From the NCBI RefSeq assembly GCF_000397205.1, contig NC_021237.1, forward strand, positions 3,659,001 to 3,723,000: a stretch of 64,000 nucleotides of DNA, read 5' to 3'. The stretch comes from Pseudomonas protegens CHA0 (GTDB taxonomy: Bacteria > Pseudomonadota > Gammaproteobacteria > Pseudomonadales > Pseudomonadaceae). Shown here in pieces: positions 8,016-16,342 of the stretch. Within the stretch, counting starts at the first letter, position 1. Each line of letters opens with the position of its first letter. Under the pieces are notes generated by a model. The model did not search any database. It saw nothing but the letters and a program-made list of their open reading frames with translations, and was not told the origin of the DNA. A program made the translations under genes and the position numbers.

Positions 8016-9197
8016 CTACAGGGGCAGGCTCACGCGAAACAGCGCGCCCTCGCCGATCCGGCTCTCGACACTGATGGCACCACCATGGGCGGTGACGATC
8101 TGCTCGGAAATGAACAGCCCCAGGCCCAGCCCCGCCGCCACGTGGTTGGCACTGACCCGTTCGAACTGCTGAAAAATGCGCTTCTGGTTGTCTTCGCTGA
8201 TACCGATGCCGTGGTCACGCACCTCGACCCGAGCCTCGCCGTCCTGGGCATAGACCCGCACTTCGATCGGGCTCTTGGCGCCGTAGCGCAGGGCGTTGGT
8301 CAGCAGGTTGGAAACCACCTGCTCGATGCGGAACTCGTCCCAGTTGCCCTCCAGGGGCTGCTCGGCCTGCAGGCTCAGCGACGACTGCGCCGCTTCCACC
8401 TGAGGCGCGAAGTTTTCCACCAGCCCGCGCACCAGTTGCGCCAGATCGAACCGCGAGGGGCGGATCGACAGCTTGCCGGTACGGATGCGCGAGATGTCCA
8501 GCATGTCCTCGATCAGGCGGATCAGGCTTTTGATCTGGCGCTCGTCGCGGTCGACCATGGCGTGCATCTTGTCCAGGCTGAAGGCCGCGGCGTTCTCCCG
8601 GGCCAGGTGCATCTTGCGCAGCTGGGTCTCGAGAATCAGGCCATTGAGCGGCGTACGCACTTCGTGGGCGACGATGGACATGAAGTCATCGCGCATGCGC
8701 ACCGCCTGCTCCAGCTCGTTCTGAGTGGCCTGGAGCTTCTGGAGCAGCGCTTCCTGCTCGCGCCGGCTCTGCTCCAGGGCCTCGACCTGCTGCTTCATGG
8801 CCTTGCTCTGGCGGTACAGGTCGACGAATACGTTGACCTTGCTCTTCACCGCGTGGATGTCCAGGGGCTTGTGCAGAAAGTCCACCGCCCCGCTCTCGTA
8901 GCCCTTGAAGGCGTAGTTGAGCTCGCGCCCGGCGGCGCTGACGAAGACGATGGGAATGTTCTTGGTCTTCTCGGTGCCGCGCATCAGCTCGGCCAGCTCG
9001 AAGCCGTTCATGCCGGGCATCTGCACATCGAGGATAGCCATGGCGAACTCATGCTGGAGCAGCAGCGACAAGGCTTCGTCGGCCGACAGCGCCTTGTACA
9101 CCGTACGGTCCTCGCGCTTGATCAGCGCCTCCAGGGCCAGCAGGTTCTCCGGCAGATCGTCGACGATCAGCAGCTTGGCTTGAATATTACTTAACAT
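8016..9197 (-). CDS. Response regulator-histidine kinase fusion
   Basis: 393 residues. An N-terminal receiver (LLIVDDLPENLLALEALI, phospho-acceptor in AILDVQMPGMNGF, lysine in HKPLD) leads through a coiled coil (about 140-185) to HisKA (SIVAHEVRTPLNGLI) and HATPase (NLLTNALRYG, DHGIGI, GLGLGLFI). There is no membrane segment or sensor domain, so input probably arrives as phosphate from another kinase. The start was placed at the ATG giving MLSNIQAKLLIVDD; the longer reading frame adds 37 residues lying inside the cheB-like gene. It overlaps the cheB-like stop by 11 bases, so it is coupled to CheB. Confidence 0.92.
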   Translation of the reverse strand: MLSNIQAKLLIVDDLPENLLALEALIKREDRTVYKALSADEALSLLLQHEFAMAILDVQMPGMNGFELAELMRGTEKTKNIPIVFVSAAGRELNYAFKGYESGAVDFLHKPLDIHAVKSKVNVFVDLYRQSKAMKQQVEALEQSRREQEALLQKLQATQNELEQAVRMRDDFMSIVAHEVRTPLNGLILETQLRKMHLARENAAAFSLDKMHAMVDRDERQIKSLIRLIEDMLDISRIRTGKLSIRPSRFDLAQLVRGLVENFAPQVEAAQSSLSLQAEQPLEGNWDEFRIEQVVSNLLTNALRYGAKSPIEVRVYAQDGEARVEVRDHGIGISEDNQKRIFQQFERVSANHVAAGLGLGLFISEQIVTAHGGAISVESRIGEGALFRVSLPL

Positions 9198-9795
9198 GGG
9201 TTCCTTCCAGCTCGGCAAGCAGACGGCTGATGCCGCGCAAAGGGAGAATGTAGTCCGGTTGATGCAGGGCCAGGGCGGCGTCCGGCATGGTCGAGACATG
9301 GGCCTCATTGGGGTCCTGGACGATGGTCAGGCCACCCTGGCGCTTGACCTCGGCCAGGCCGCGGGCGCCATCCTGGTTGGCCCCGGTCAGGAGCACCGCG
9401 GCCAGGTTCCGGCCATAGGCATCGGCGGCGGACTCGAACAGGTAGTCGATGGCCGGGCGTGAGTGATGCAGGCGTTCTTCCTGGCTCAGGGACAGGCTGC
9501 GGTCCTGCTCCACCGACAGGTGATAGCCGGGCGCGGCGAAGTACAGGGTGCCAGGCACGATCTGCTCCTTGTCGTCGGCTTCCTTCACCGCCAGCGCCAG
9601 ACGCCGGTCGAAGACTTCGGCCAGTTGGCTGCGGCGCTCGTCGGGCAGGTGCAGGACCACGATCACCGGCAGGCGGAAACCCTGGGCGAAACCGCTGAAC
9701 AGCTTCAGCAAGGCTTCGACCCCACCCGCAGAGGCCCCTACCACGATCGCCTCGATCTGCGGCCAGAAACCCTGGCTGACAATCTCCTGGCTCAT
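9187..9795 (-). CDS. Stand-alone CheB-type methylesterase domain protein
   Basis: 202 residues, only the CheB catalytic domain; the regulatory receiver of classical CheB (about 350 residues) is absent. The Ser-His-Asp triad can be placed at Ser22 in VVGASAGG, His49 in VLHLP and Asp142 in LTGANQDGA. CheB removes methyl groups from, or deamidates, glutamates of chemoreceptors. No receptor, CheA or CheW lies nearby, so the substrate is probably a kinase of this cluster (inference). It overlaps the cheR-like gene by 4 bases (ATGA) and the receiver-kinase gene by 11. Phosphorylation control would have to come from a separate receiver protein. Confidence 0.93.
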   Translation of the reverse strand: MSQEIVSQGFWPQIEAIVVGASAGGVEALLKLFSGFAQGFRLPVIVVLHLPDERRSQLAEVFDRRLALAVKEADDKEQIVPGTLYFAAPGYHLSVEQDRSLSLSQEERLHHSRPAIDYLFESAADAYGRNLAAVLLTGANQDGARGLAEVKRQGGLTIVQDPNEAHVSTMPDAALALHQPDYILPLRGISRLLAELEGTHVK

Positions 9796-10607
9796 GTCTT
9801 GCGATAGATCCGTTCTTGTTTGACCAAGGGCTCGAAGTGCTTGCCATAGGCGGAGAAGTCCAGGGTTTCCTTGCTGCCCAGCACCAGGAAACCACGATGG
9901 CAGAGGGACTCGTGAAACAGTCCGAAGGCACGATCCTGCAATTTTTTATTGAAATAAATCAATACGTTACGACAAGAAATTAATTGAGTTTCGGAGAATA
10001 CACTGTCGGTCGCCAGGCTGTGGTCGGCGAAGGTCACGTTCTCGCGCAGGCTCTTGTCGAAGATCGCGTAGTCGTAGGCCGCGGTGTAGTAGTCGGCAAA
10101 GGAGCGCTGGCCGCCGGCCTGCTGGTAGTTGTGGGTGTAGGCCCGCACGTTCTCCAGGGAAAAGATGCCTTGCTTGGCCTTCTCCAGGGAGCTGGGGTTG
10201 ATGTCGGTGGCATAGATGATGGTGCGCTCCAGCAGCCCCTCTTCGCGCAGCAGGATGGCCATGGAGTAGACCTCCTCCCCGGTGCTGCAGCCGGCGATCC
10301 AGATCTTGATCGAAGGATAGGTCTTGAGCAGCGGCACCACCTCCTGGCGGATCGCCAGAAAGTGCGACGGGTCGCGAAACATCTCGCTCACCGGAATGGT
10401 CAGGAACTGCAGCAACTGCATGAACGCGGTGGGGTCGTGCAGCACCCGTTCCTGCAACGCAGAAATGGTCTTGCATTCGAACTGGCGCAAAGCGTGGTTG
10501 ACCCGGCGCTTGATCGAGGCACCTGAGTAGTCGCGGAAGTCGTAGCTGTACTTGAGGTAAATAGCTTCGATCAGCAAACGCAGTTCGATCTCGGTATTCC
10601 GCTCCAC
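9792..10607 (-). CDS. CheR-type SAM-dependent protein methyltransferase
   Basis: 271 residues from GTG. The N-terminal alpha subdomain begins ERNTEIELRLLIEAIY and contains FRDYSGASIKRRV; the catalytic domain has the SAM loop IAGCSTGEEVYS (106-112) and FNSLEK-like features around LISCRNVLIYF. CheR methylates glutamates in receptor helices. The GTG overlaps the preceding kinase stop (TAGTG) and has GGAAAG upstream; an upstream in-frame GTG would add 9 residues. The stop overlaps cheB. With cheB it makes a methylation-demethylation pair lacking the rest of a chemotaxis set. Confidence 0.93.
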   Translation of the reverse strand: MERNTEIELRLLIEAIYLKYSYDFRDYSGASIKRRVNHALRQFECKTISALQERVLHDPTAFMQLLQFLTIPVSEMFRDPSHFLAIRQEVVPLLKTYPSIKIWIAGCSTGEEVYSMAILLREEGLLERTIIYATDINPSSLEKAKQGIFSLENVRAYTHNYQQAGGQRSFADYYTAAYDYAIFDKSLRENVTFADHSLATDSVFSETQLISCRNVLIYFNKKLQDRAFGLFHESLCHRGFLVLGSKETLDFSAYGKHFEPLVKQERIYRKT

Positions 10608-13600
10608 TAAATTCTTTCCATCTTGGGTAGCCACACACGGATAAGGGAAAACAGCCGGTCCAGGTCAATGGGCTTGGCCAGGTAATCGTTGGAGCCGGCC
10701 TGCAGGCAGCGCTCCTGATCATCCTTCATGGCCTTGGCGGTGACCGCGATGATCGGCAGCTTGCGCCAGCGCGGGTCCTTGCGGATCTGCACCGTGGCTT
10801 CGAAACCGTCCATCTCCGGCATCATCACGTCCATCAGCACCAGGTCGATATCCTCGACCTCATTGAGCCTGGCAATGGCTTCATGGCCGTTACGGCCGAT
10901 CACCACTACCGCGCCCTTGTGTTCCAGGGCGCTGGTCAGGGCAAAGATGTTGCGCACGTCATCATCCACCAGGAGGATCTTGCGGCCCTCGAAGACCTTG
11001 TCGCGGCTGCGGGCGGTCTTGAGCATCTTCTGCCGTTCATGGGACAGCTGGGATTCGACTTTGTGCAGAAAAAGCGTCACTTCATCCAGCAGGCGCTCCG
11101 GCGAGCGCGCGCCCTTGATGATGATCGAGCGCGAATACTTGCGCAGCTCGGCCTCTTCATCCCGGGTCAGGTTGCGCCCGGTGTAGACGATCACTGGCGG
11201 GAAGGAGCAGATATCCTCGGTGGACATGCGCTTGAGCAGGTCGTTACCGAGCATGTCCGGCAGCTTGAGGTCGATGACCATGCAGTCGTAGACGTTCTCG
11301 CGCAGCAGGTCCAGAGCCTCCTGGGCCAGGCCCACGGCGGTGATCTCGATGTCATCGTCACCGATCAACCGGGCAATGCTGTCGCGTTGCAGGTCGTCGT
11401 CCTCCACCAGCAGCACGCGCTTGACCTTCTGCGTCAGCTTGGCTTCCAGGCGGGCGAAGACATCCTTGAGCTCCTCGCGGGTGGTGGGTTTCACCGCATA
11501 ACCCACGGCGCCCATGTGCATGGCCGCTTCCACCCGGTCTTCCACCGAAATCACGTGCACCGGGATGTGCCGGGTCTGGGCGTTCTCCTTGAGGCGCTGC
11601 AACACGGTCAGGCCGGAGTGGTCCGGCAGGCGCATGTCCAGCAGGATGGCGTCCGGGATGAACTGGGCAGCCAGGCTGTAACCTTCGTCGGCGCCGTGGG
11701 CCACCAGGCAGTGGTAACCCAGCTCGTGGGCCAGGTCGAAGAGGATGTGGGCAAAGTTCGCCTCATCTTCCACCACCAGGATGCAACGACTGCTGAATGG
11801 CGCCTTGTCGCGGTCATCGGCGAAGCGCGGAATGTCCGCCCCCGGAGCCTCGGCCACCGGCTGCGGCAGGCTGGCAGGCTGAGGCGCGGCCACGGGCGCG
11901 ACTGGGGCCGGCGGCGCCACCAGCGGCTCGGCGGCCTCCTGGTACTGCTCTGGCAGCACCAGGGTGAAGATACTGCCGCGGCCGGGTTCGCTGCTGACGC
12001 TGATGGAGCCGCCGAGCAGGGTCGCCAGATCCCGGGAGATCGACAGCCCCAGGCCGGTGCCGCCATAACGCCGGTTGGTGGTGCCGTCGGCCTGGCGGAA
12101 GGCCTCGAAGATGCTTTGCTGCTGATCCTGGGCAATGCCGATCCCCGAATCCTGCACGGCAAAGGCGATACCGGCCCCCGGCTGAGCGGACACCGTGAGG
12201 CTCACCTGGCCCTTCTCGGTGAACTTGACCGCATTGGACAGCAGGTTCTTGAGAATCTGCTCGACCCGCTGGCGGTCGGTGAACAGCATCTGCGGCGCTC
12301 CCGGTTGCAGCTCCACCTTGAATTCCAGGCCCTTGTCCTGGGTCAGCGGCTGGAACAGGCTGCGCAGCCCGTCCACCAGGCGCGGCACGCTGGCGTTCTC
12401 CGGGCGCACTTCGAGCTTGCCGGCCTCGACCTTGGAGATGTCGAGGATGTCGTTGATCAGGTTCAGCAGGTCATTGCCCGCGGAATAGATCGACTCGGCG
12501 AACTTGACCTGCTCGGGGCTGAGGTTTTCCTGGGGGTTTTCCGCCAGCAGCTTGGCCAGGATCAGCGAACTGTTGAGCGGCGTGCGCAGCTCGTGGGACA
12601 TGTTGGCAAGGAACTCGGACTTGTACTTGCTGGAGCGCTGCAACTCTTCGGCGCGCTCCTCGAGCTGGGTCTGAGCCTCGTTGAGCTCGTTGTTCTTGCG
12701 GTCCATGGCGTCGCGCTGATCGGCCAGGATCTGCGCCTGCTCCGCCAGTTGCTCGTTGGTCTGCTCCAGCTCCACCTGCTGGGTTTCCAGGTGCACCTGG
12801 GATTCCTTGAGGATCCGCGACTGCTCTTCCAGCTCCTCGTTGGCGGTCTTGAGCTCTTCTTGCTGCACTTGCAGCTCTTCGTTGAGCTGCTGGGTTTCGG
12901 CCAGCACTTCCTGCAGGCGCTGGCGATAACGCGCGGCCTCGATGGAGGTGCCGATATTGCCGGCAATCAGTTCCAGCAGCTCGACGTCGCGCTCGCTCAA
13001 GGCCCGCAGGAAGCCCAGCTCGATCACCCCGTTGACCCGGTCGTCGTCACGGGTCGGCACCACCAGCACGCTGCGCGGCGAACCATCGCCCAGGCCGGAG
13101 CTGACCTTGAAGTAATCGGCGGGCACCTCGTCCAGACGGATCAGGCGCTTGTGCTGCGCGGCCTGCCCCACCAGCCCTTCGTCACTGTACAGCGACTGTT
13201 CCTGGGCTTCCTGTTCCCGGGAGAAACCATAGGACGCCACGCGCCTGAGGCCACCGTGCTCCTCGCGCACATAGAGCGCCGCCACCGGTGTGCCCAGGTA
13301 CTGGGCGCAGAATTGCAGGATGTTGCGCCCCAGCAGGTTCAGGCTCAGCTGGCCGAGCATCTGCTCGGCCAGTTCGGTCTGGCCGTTGCGCAGCCAGGCC
13401 TGCTGTTCCAGGCGCCGGGCGCTCTTTTCCTGGGCTTCGAGGTTGTCGCTGTAGCTCTTGGACAGTGCCAGCAGGTCACGACGGCCGATGTAGGCCAGCA
13501 GCGCGCTGATGCCCACCACGAACAGCAGGTACAGCACCACGCTGAAAATGGTGGTGCGCGTAACGTTCTCGTTACGCTCCAGGCGCAACTGCTGCTCCAT

Positions 13601-14101
13601 GGCCACCGCGTCGTCGTATTCCTTGCGGATCTCGTCAGTCAGGCGCTTGCCACGCCCGGCCTGCACCGCCCCGCGGTAATCACCGCTCTGGCGGCGCAGG
13701 TCGATCATGCCCTGGGCAAAGTTGTTCCACTCCACCTGCAGGGCTTCCAGGCGCTTGAGCCGATCCACCTGCTGCGGGTTGTCCGCCACCAGCTCCTGCA
13801 AGCTGCGCAGTTCGCTGACGATGCGCGGCTTGGCCACTTCGTAGGGGTCCAGAAAGTGCTCGTCGCCAGTGATCAGGAAGCCGCGCATGCCGGTTTCCAG
13901 GTCGATGGTCAGGCGCGCCGACTCGTTGAGGTTGTTGATCACTCGATCAGTGTGCTGCACCCACTGGATGACCGAGAGCAGGTAGGTGATCAGGGACACG
14001 AAAAAAATCGCGCTGAGTACACCGACACCCAGCGGCAGGCTGATGTTGCGGGTCAGCAGCTTGCGGAAACTCTGTTCATCAACCGAGGACGGACGAATCA
14101 T
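10607..14101 (-). CDS. CHASE3-GAF hybrid histidine kinase with three receivers
   Basis: 1164 residues. Order: a membrane helix (about 20-45), a periplasmic CHASE3 domain (about 45-190), a second membrane helix (near 195-215), a GAF domain (about 245-395), a long Gln/Glu-rich coiled coil (about 400-500), HisKA (ANMSHELRTPLNSS), HATPase, a Pro-rich linker, then three receivers with phospho-acceptors in AILLDMRLPDHSG, CMVIDLKLPDMLG and LVLMDVMMPEMDG. The start MIRPSSVDEQ has AAGG upstream; an earlier start would add 15 residues. It heads the leftward operon with cheR, cheB, the receiver-kinase and a receiver. Its coiled coil is a plausible substrate for CheR/CheB (inference). Confidence 0.92.
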   Translation of the reverse strand: MIRPSSVDEQSFRKLLTRNISLPLGVGVLSAIFFVSLITYLLSVIQWVQHTDRVINNLNESARLTIDLETGMRGFLITGDEHFLDPYEVAKPRIVSELRSLQELVADNPQQVDRLKRLEALQVEWNNFAQGMIDLRRQSGDYRGAVQAGRGKRLTDEIRKEYDDAVAMEQQLRLERNENVTRTTIFSVVLYLLFVVGISALLAYIGRRDLLALSKSYSDNLEAQEKSARRLEQQAWLRNGQTELAEQMLGQLSLNLLGRNILQFCAQYLGTPVAALYVREEHGGLRRVASYGFSREQEAQEQSLYSDEGLVGQAAQHKRLIRLDEVPADYFKVSSGLGDGSPRSVLVVPTRDDDRVNGVIELGFLRALSERDVELLELIAGNIGTSIEAARYRQRLQEVLAETQQLNEELQVQQEELKTANEELEEQSRILKESQVHLETQQVELEQTNEQLAEQAQILADQRDAMDRKNNELNEAQTQLEERAEELQRSSKYKSEFLANMSHELRTPLNSSLILAKLLAENPQENLSPEQVKFAESIYSAGNDLLNLINDILDISKVEAGKLEVRPENASVPRLVDGLRSLFQPLTQDKGLEFKVELQPGAPQMLFTDRQRVEQILKNLLSNAVKFTEKGQVSLTVSAQPGAGIAFAVQDSGIGIAQDQQQSIFEAFRQADGTTNRRYGGTGLGLSISRDLATLLGGSISVSSEPGRGSIFTLVLPEQYQEAAEPLVAPPAPVAPVAAPQPASLPQPVAEAPGADIPRFADDRDKAPFSSRCILVVEDEANFAHILFDLAHELGYHCLVAHGADEGYSLAAQFIPDAILLDMRLPDHSGLTVLQRLKENAQTRHIPVHVISVEDRVEAAMHMGAVGYAVKPTTREELKDVFARLEAKLTQKVKRVLLVEDDDLQRDSIARLIGDDDIEITAVGLAQEALDLLRENVYDCMVIDLKLPDMLGNDLLKRMSTEDICSFPPVIVYTGRNLTRDEEAELRKYSRSIIIKGARSPERLLDEVTLFLHKVESQLSHERQKMLKTARSRDKVFEGRKILLVDDDVRNIFALTSALEHKGAVVVIGRNGHEAIARLNEVEDIDLVLMDVMMPEMDGFEATVQIRKDPRWRKLPIIAVTAKAMKDDQERCLQAGSNDYLAKPIDLDRLFSLIRVWLPKMERI

Positions 14102-14196
14102 TTGATGGGCCTTGGCGCTGGTGAAAAAAAACGAAGTTTGCCCCACATTCAGCCAGGACAGCTATTTTTTATAACCAAGGTAGCGCTCGCTTGCGA

Positions 14197-14217
14197 TTTG
14201 TCCTGCCGTGGGACAAA
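14197..14217. promoter_or_regulatory. Inverted repeat in the divergent promoter region
   Basis: TTTGTCC and GGACAAA are perfect 7-base arms separated by 7 bases. The site lies between the divergent three-receiver kinase gene and the response-regulator gene. About 40 bases further on, TTGTACAA (14242-14249) and TTGTACA (14260-14266) form a second pair 18 bases apart. Both are candidate operators; the regulator is unknown. Confidence 0.4.
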
Positions 14218-14357
14218 GGAAGCGGTTATTCTTGCCGACGCTTGTACAAGGGGATTTTTTTGTACAGCTTCGGGAACTTGTGGCAAGCCGGCACTTACTG
14301 ATGCACAGGGCTGCCTGCCGCACTGCCCCGCCGAATTCATTTCTTGAGAGTGTCCCT

Positions 14358-14717
14358 ATGCCCGCCAGCGCCTCCACCATCCTAGTCGTCGAAGACGATG
14401 CCATCGTGCGCATGCTGATTGTCGATGTCCTTGAAGAACTGGAGTTCAGCGTGCTGGAGGCCGACGGCAGCGAAGCGGCCCTGAGCCTGCTGGAGGACGC
14501 CGGGCAACATATCGACCTGCTGATGACCGATGTCGGCCTGCCCGGGATGAACGGCCGCGAGCTGGCGGAGCGTGCCCGCACCCTGCGGCCGCAGTTGCCG
14601 GTGCTGTTCGCCAGTGGTTACGCCGAGTCCATCGAGGTGCCGGCCGGCATGTCGGTCATCGGCAAGCCGTTCTCCATCGACCAGCTGCGCGACAAGGTGC
14701 GCAGCATTCTCGGCTGA
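14358..14717 (+). CDS. Single-domain response regulator
   Basis: 119 residues, one receiver. Acidic residues are in ILVVEDDAIV, the phospho-acceptor Asp in LLMTDVGLPGMNG, and the conserved Lys in VIGKPFS. It closely resembles the C-terminal receiver of the hybrid kinase at 5857 (DVGLPGMNGRELAE compared with DVGLPGMNGRQLAE), which suggests duplication or shared partners. The ATG was chosen because the domain begins right after it; the frame is open further upstream, but that part has no receiver homology. It is divergent from the large kinase operon and closes the signalling island. Confidence 0.9.
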   Translation: MPASASTILVVEDDAIVRMLIVDVLEELEFSVLEADGSEAALSLLEDAGQHIDLLMTDVGLPGMNGRELAERARTLRPQLPVLFASGYAESIEVPAGMSVIGKPFSIDQLRDKVRSILG

Positions 14718-14800
14718 GGCCAGGCAGCCTGCTCGGGCGCTGGCGCGCTGTGGTTTAATGGCGGCCTTTTTTGCCCCCCGCCTGCCAGGAATGCCCGCTC

Positions 14801-16099
14801 ATGAGTCCCACCGCCGCAACCAAAGTCCTGATCATTGGTTACGTCTGGCCCGAACCCCGCTCCTCCGCCGCCAGCGGGCACATGATGCAGATCCTCCAGA
14901 GCTTCCTCGACCAGGGCTGGGAGCTGATCTTCAGCAGCCCGGCCAACGAGGGCGAACACAAGGAAGACCTGACGGCCCTGGGCATTCGTGAATGCCCGAT
15001 CGAACTCAACAACGCCAGCTTTGACCGCTTCGTCGCCGAGCTGGCACCGGACATCGTGCTGTTCGACCAGTTCATGATGGAGGAACAGTTCGGCTGGCGG
15101 GTGGAGCAGCATTGCCCGAATGCCCTGCGGGTGCTGGAGACCTCCGACCTGCAATGCCTGCGCCATGCCCGGCACCAGCGCCTCAAGGATGTTCTCAAGG
15201 AGGGCACCGAGGAAGACGACTTCAGCCCGCTGTTCGCCCAGGCGCCGGAGCAGGAATTCCAGCACATGGCCGTCACCGACCTGGCCAAGCGCGAGATCGC
15301 CGCCATCTATCGCTGCGACCTGAGCCTGATGATCTCCGAGGTGGAAATCGAGCTGCTGGTGCAGCAGTTCCACTTGCCGCCGGCCCTGCTGCACTGGTGC
15401 CCACTGATGCTCGGGCAACTGCCGCAGGGCTTTGCTCCCTTCGAGCAGCGGACGCACTTGCTGAGCATCGGCAACTTTCGCCATGCGCCGAACTGGGACG
15501 CCGTGCTGTGGATGAAGAACCGCGTATGGCCGCTGATCCGCCAGCAATTGCCCGGCGCGCAATTGCACCTGTACGGCGCCTACACCCCGCCCAAGGCCGC
15601 GGCGCTGCACAACCCGGCCCAGGGCTTTCACATCATGAACTGGGCCGAGGATGCGCTGCAGGTGATGAGTGCAGCGCGGATCTGCCTGGCGCCCCTGCGT
15701 TTCGGCGCCGGGATCAAGGGCAAGCTGCTCGATGCCATGCTTTGCGGCACGCCCAGTGTCACCACCCCGGTGGGCAGCGAATCCATGTCCCAGGACGGCC
15801 TGCCATGGCCGGGGGCGGTGGCTGAATCCGCCAGTGGCGTGGCGGCGGCCGCGGTGCGCCTCTATCAGGACCGGCAGCTGTGGGAGCAGGCCCAGGCGGA
15901 TGGCCGGCAGTTGCTCGAAGCGCGCTACCGCCAGCAAGTCCACGGCCCGGCGCTGATCCAGCGCCTGCAACACTGCCGCCAGCACCTGGAGCGACTGCGC
16001 CGGGACAACTTCACTGGCGCCATGCTGCGTCACCACCATCACAAGAGCACCCAGTACATGGCGCAGTGGATCGAAGCGAAAAACCGCCCGGCCTCCTGA
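14801..16099 (+). CDS. Glycosyltransferase, GT-B type
   Basis: 432 residues with the two-lobed layout of GT-B glycosyltransferases. The N-terminal lobe begins TKVLIIGYVWPEPRSSAASGHMM, with the HMMQ helix typical of the acceptor side. The C-terminal lobe has SIGNFRHAPNWDAVLWM, a late acidic segment HIMNWAEDALQVMSAARICLAPLRFGAGIKGKLLDAM, then GTPSVTTPVGSESM, which is the nucleotide-sugar binding pattern of glycosyl transferases group 1. No signal peptide was seen. Donor and acceptor are unknown. It stands alone 83 bases after the response regulator; ATG at 14801 has AGGA upstream. Confidence 0.82.
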   Translation: MSPTAATKVLIIGYVWPEPRSSAASGHMMQILQSFLDQGWELIFSSPANEGEHKEDLTALGIRECPIELNNASFDRFVAELAPDIVLFDQFMMEEQFGWRVEQHCPNALRVLETSDLQCLRHARHQRLKDVLKEGTEEDDFSPLFAQAPEQEFQHMAVTDLAKREIAAIYRCDLSLMISEVEIELLVQQFHLPPALLHWCPLMLGQLPQGFAPFEQRTHLLSIGNFRHAPNWDAVLWMKNRVWPLIRQQLPGAQLHLYGAYTPPKAAALHNPAQGFHIMNWAEDALQVMSAARICLAPLRFGAGIKGKLLDAMLCGTPSVTTPVGSESMSQDGLPWPGAVAESASGVAAAAVRLYQDRQLWEQAQADGRQLLEARYRQQVHGPALIQRLQHCRQHLERLRRDNFTGAMLRHHHHKSTQYMAQWIEAKNRPAS

Positions 16100-16130
16100 C
16101 CCTTCTTCGCTGGCGCACTGCCGGCGGTGC

Positions 16131-16251
16131 GCTTGCCGGCGAACAGGCCCTGGGATTTGCGCCGAACGTGAGGCCGCCTTCGCTGGCAAGCCAGCTCCTG
16201 CAGCTGGCGTGATGTCGGCGGTGTTCTTGTAGGAGCCGGCTTGCCGGCGAA
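16131..16251. repeat. Type A REP cluster
   Basis: Three REP copies lie between the glycosyltransferase and araC-type genes: a degenerate one near 16131-16146, GCTGGCAAGCCAGCTCC within 16179-16200, and GTAGGAGCCGGCTTGCCGGC from 16229. No promoter or other gene was recognised in 16100-16342. Confidence 0.85.
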
Positions 16252-16342
16252 CAGGGCGCCAACCCTGAGAACGCCTTCTCTGGTGCGCGAGCGGGCCACG
16301 AGGCATTATCAGCCGGGCCTACAACAAAAACAGGCCCGCGCC

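Noticed and set aside
10883..14347. Open frame of 1154 codons on the plus strand
   Set aside because: Antisense to the three-receiver kinase; low-complexity composition with no motif.
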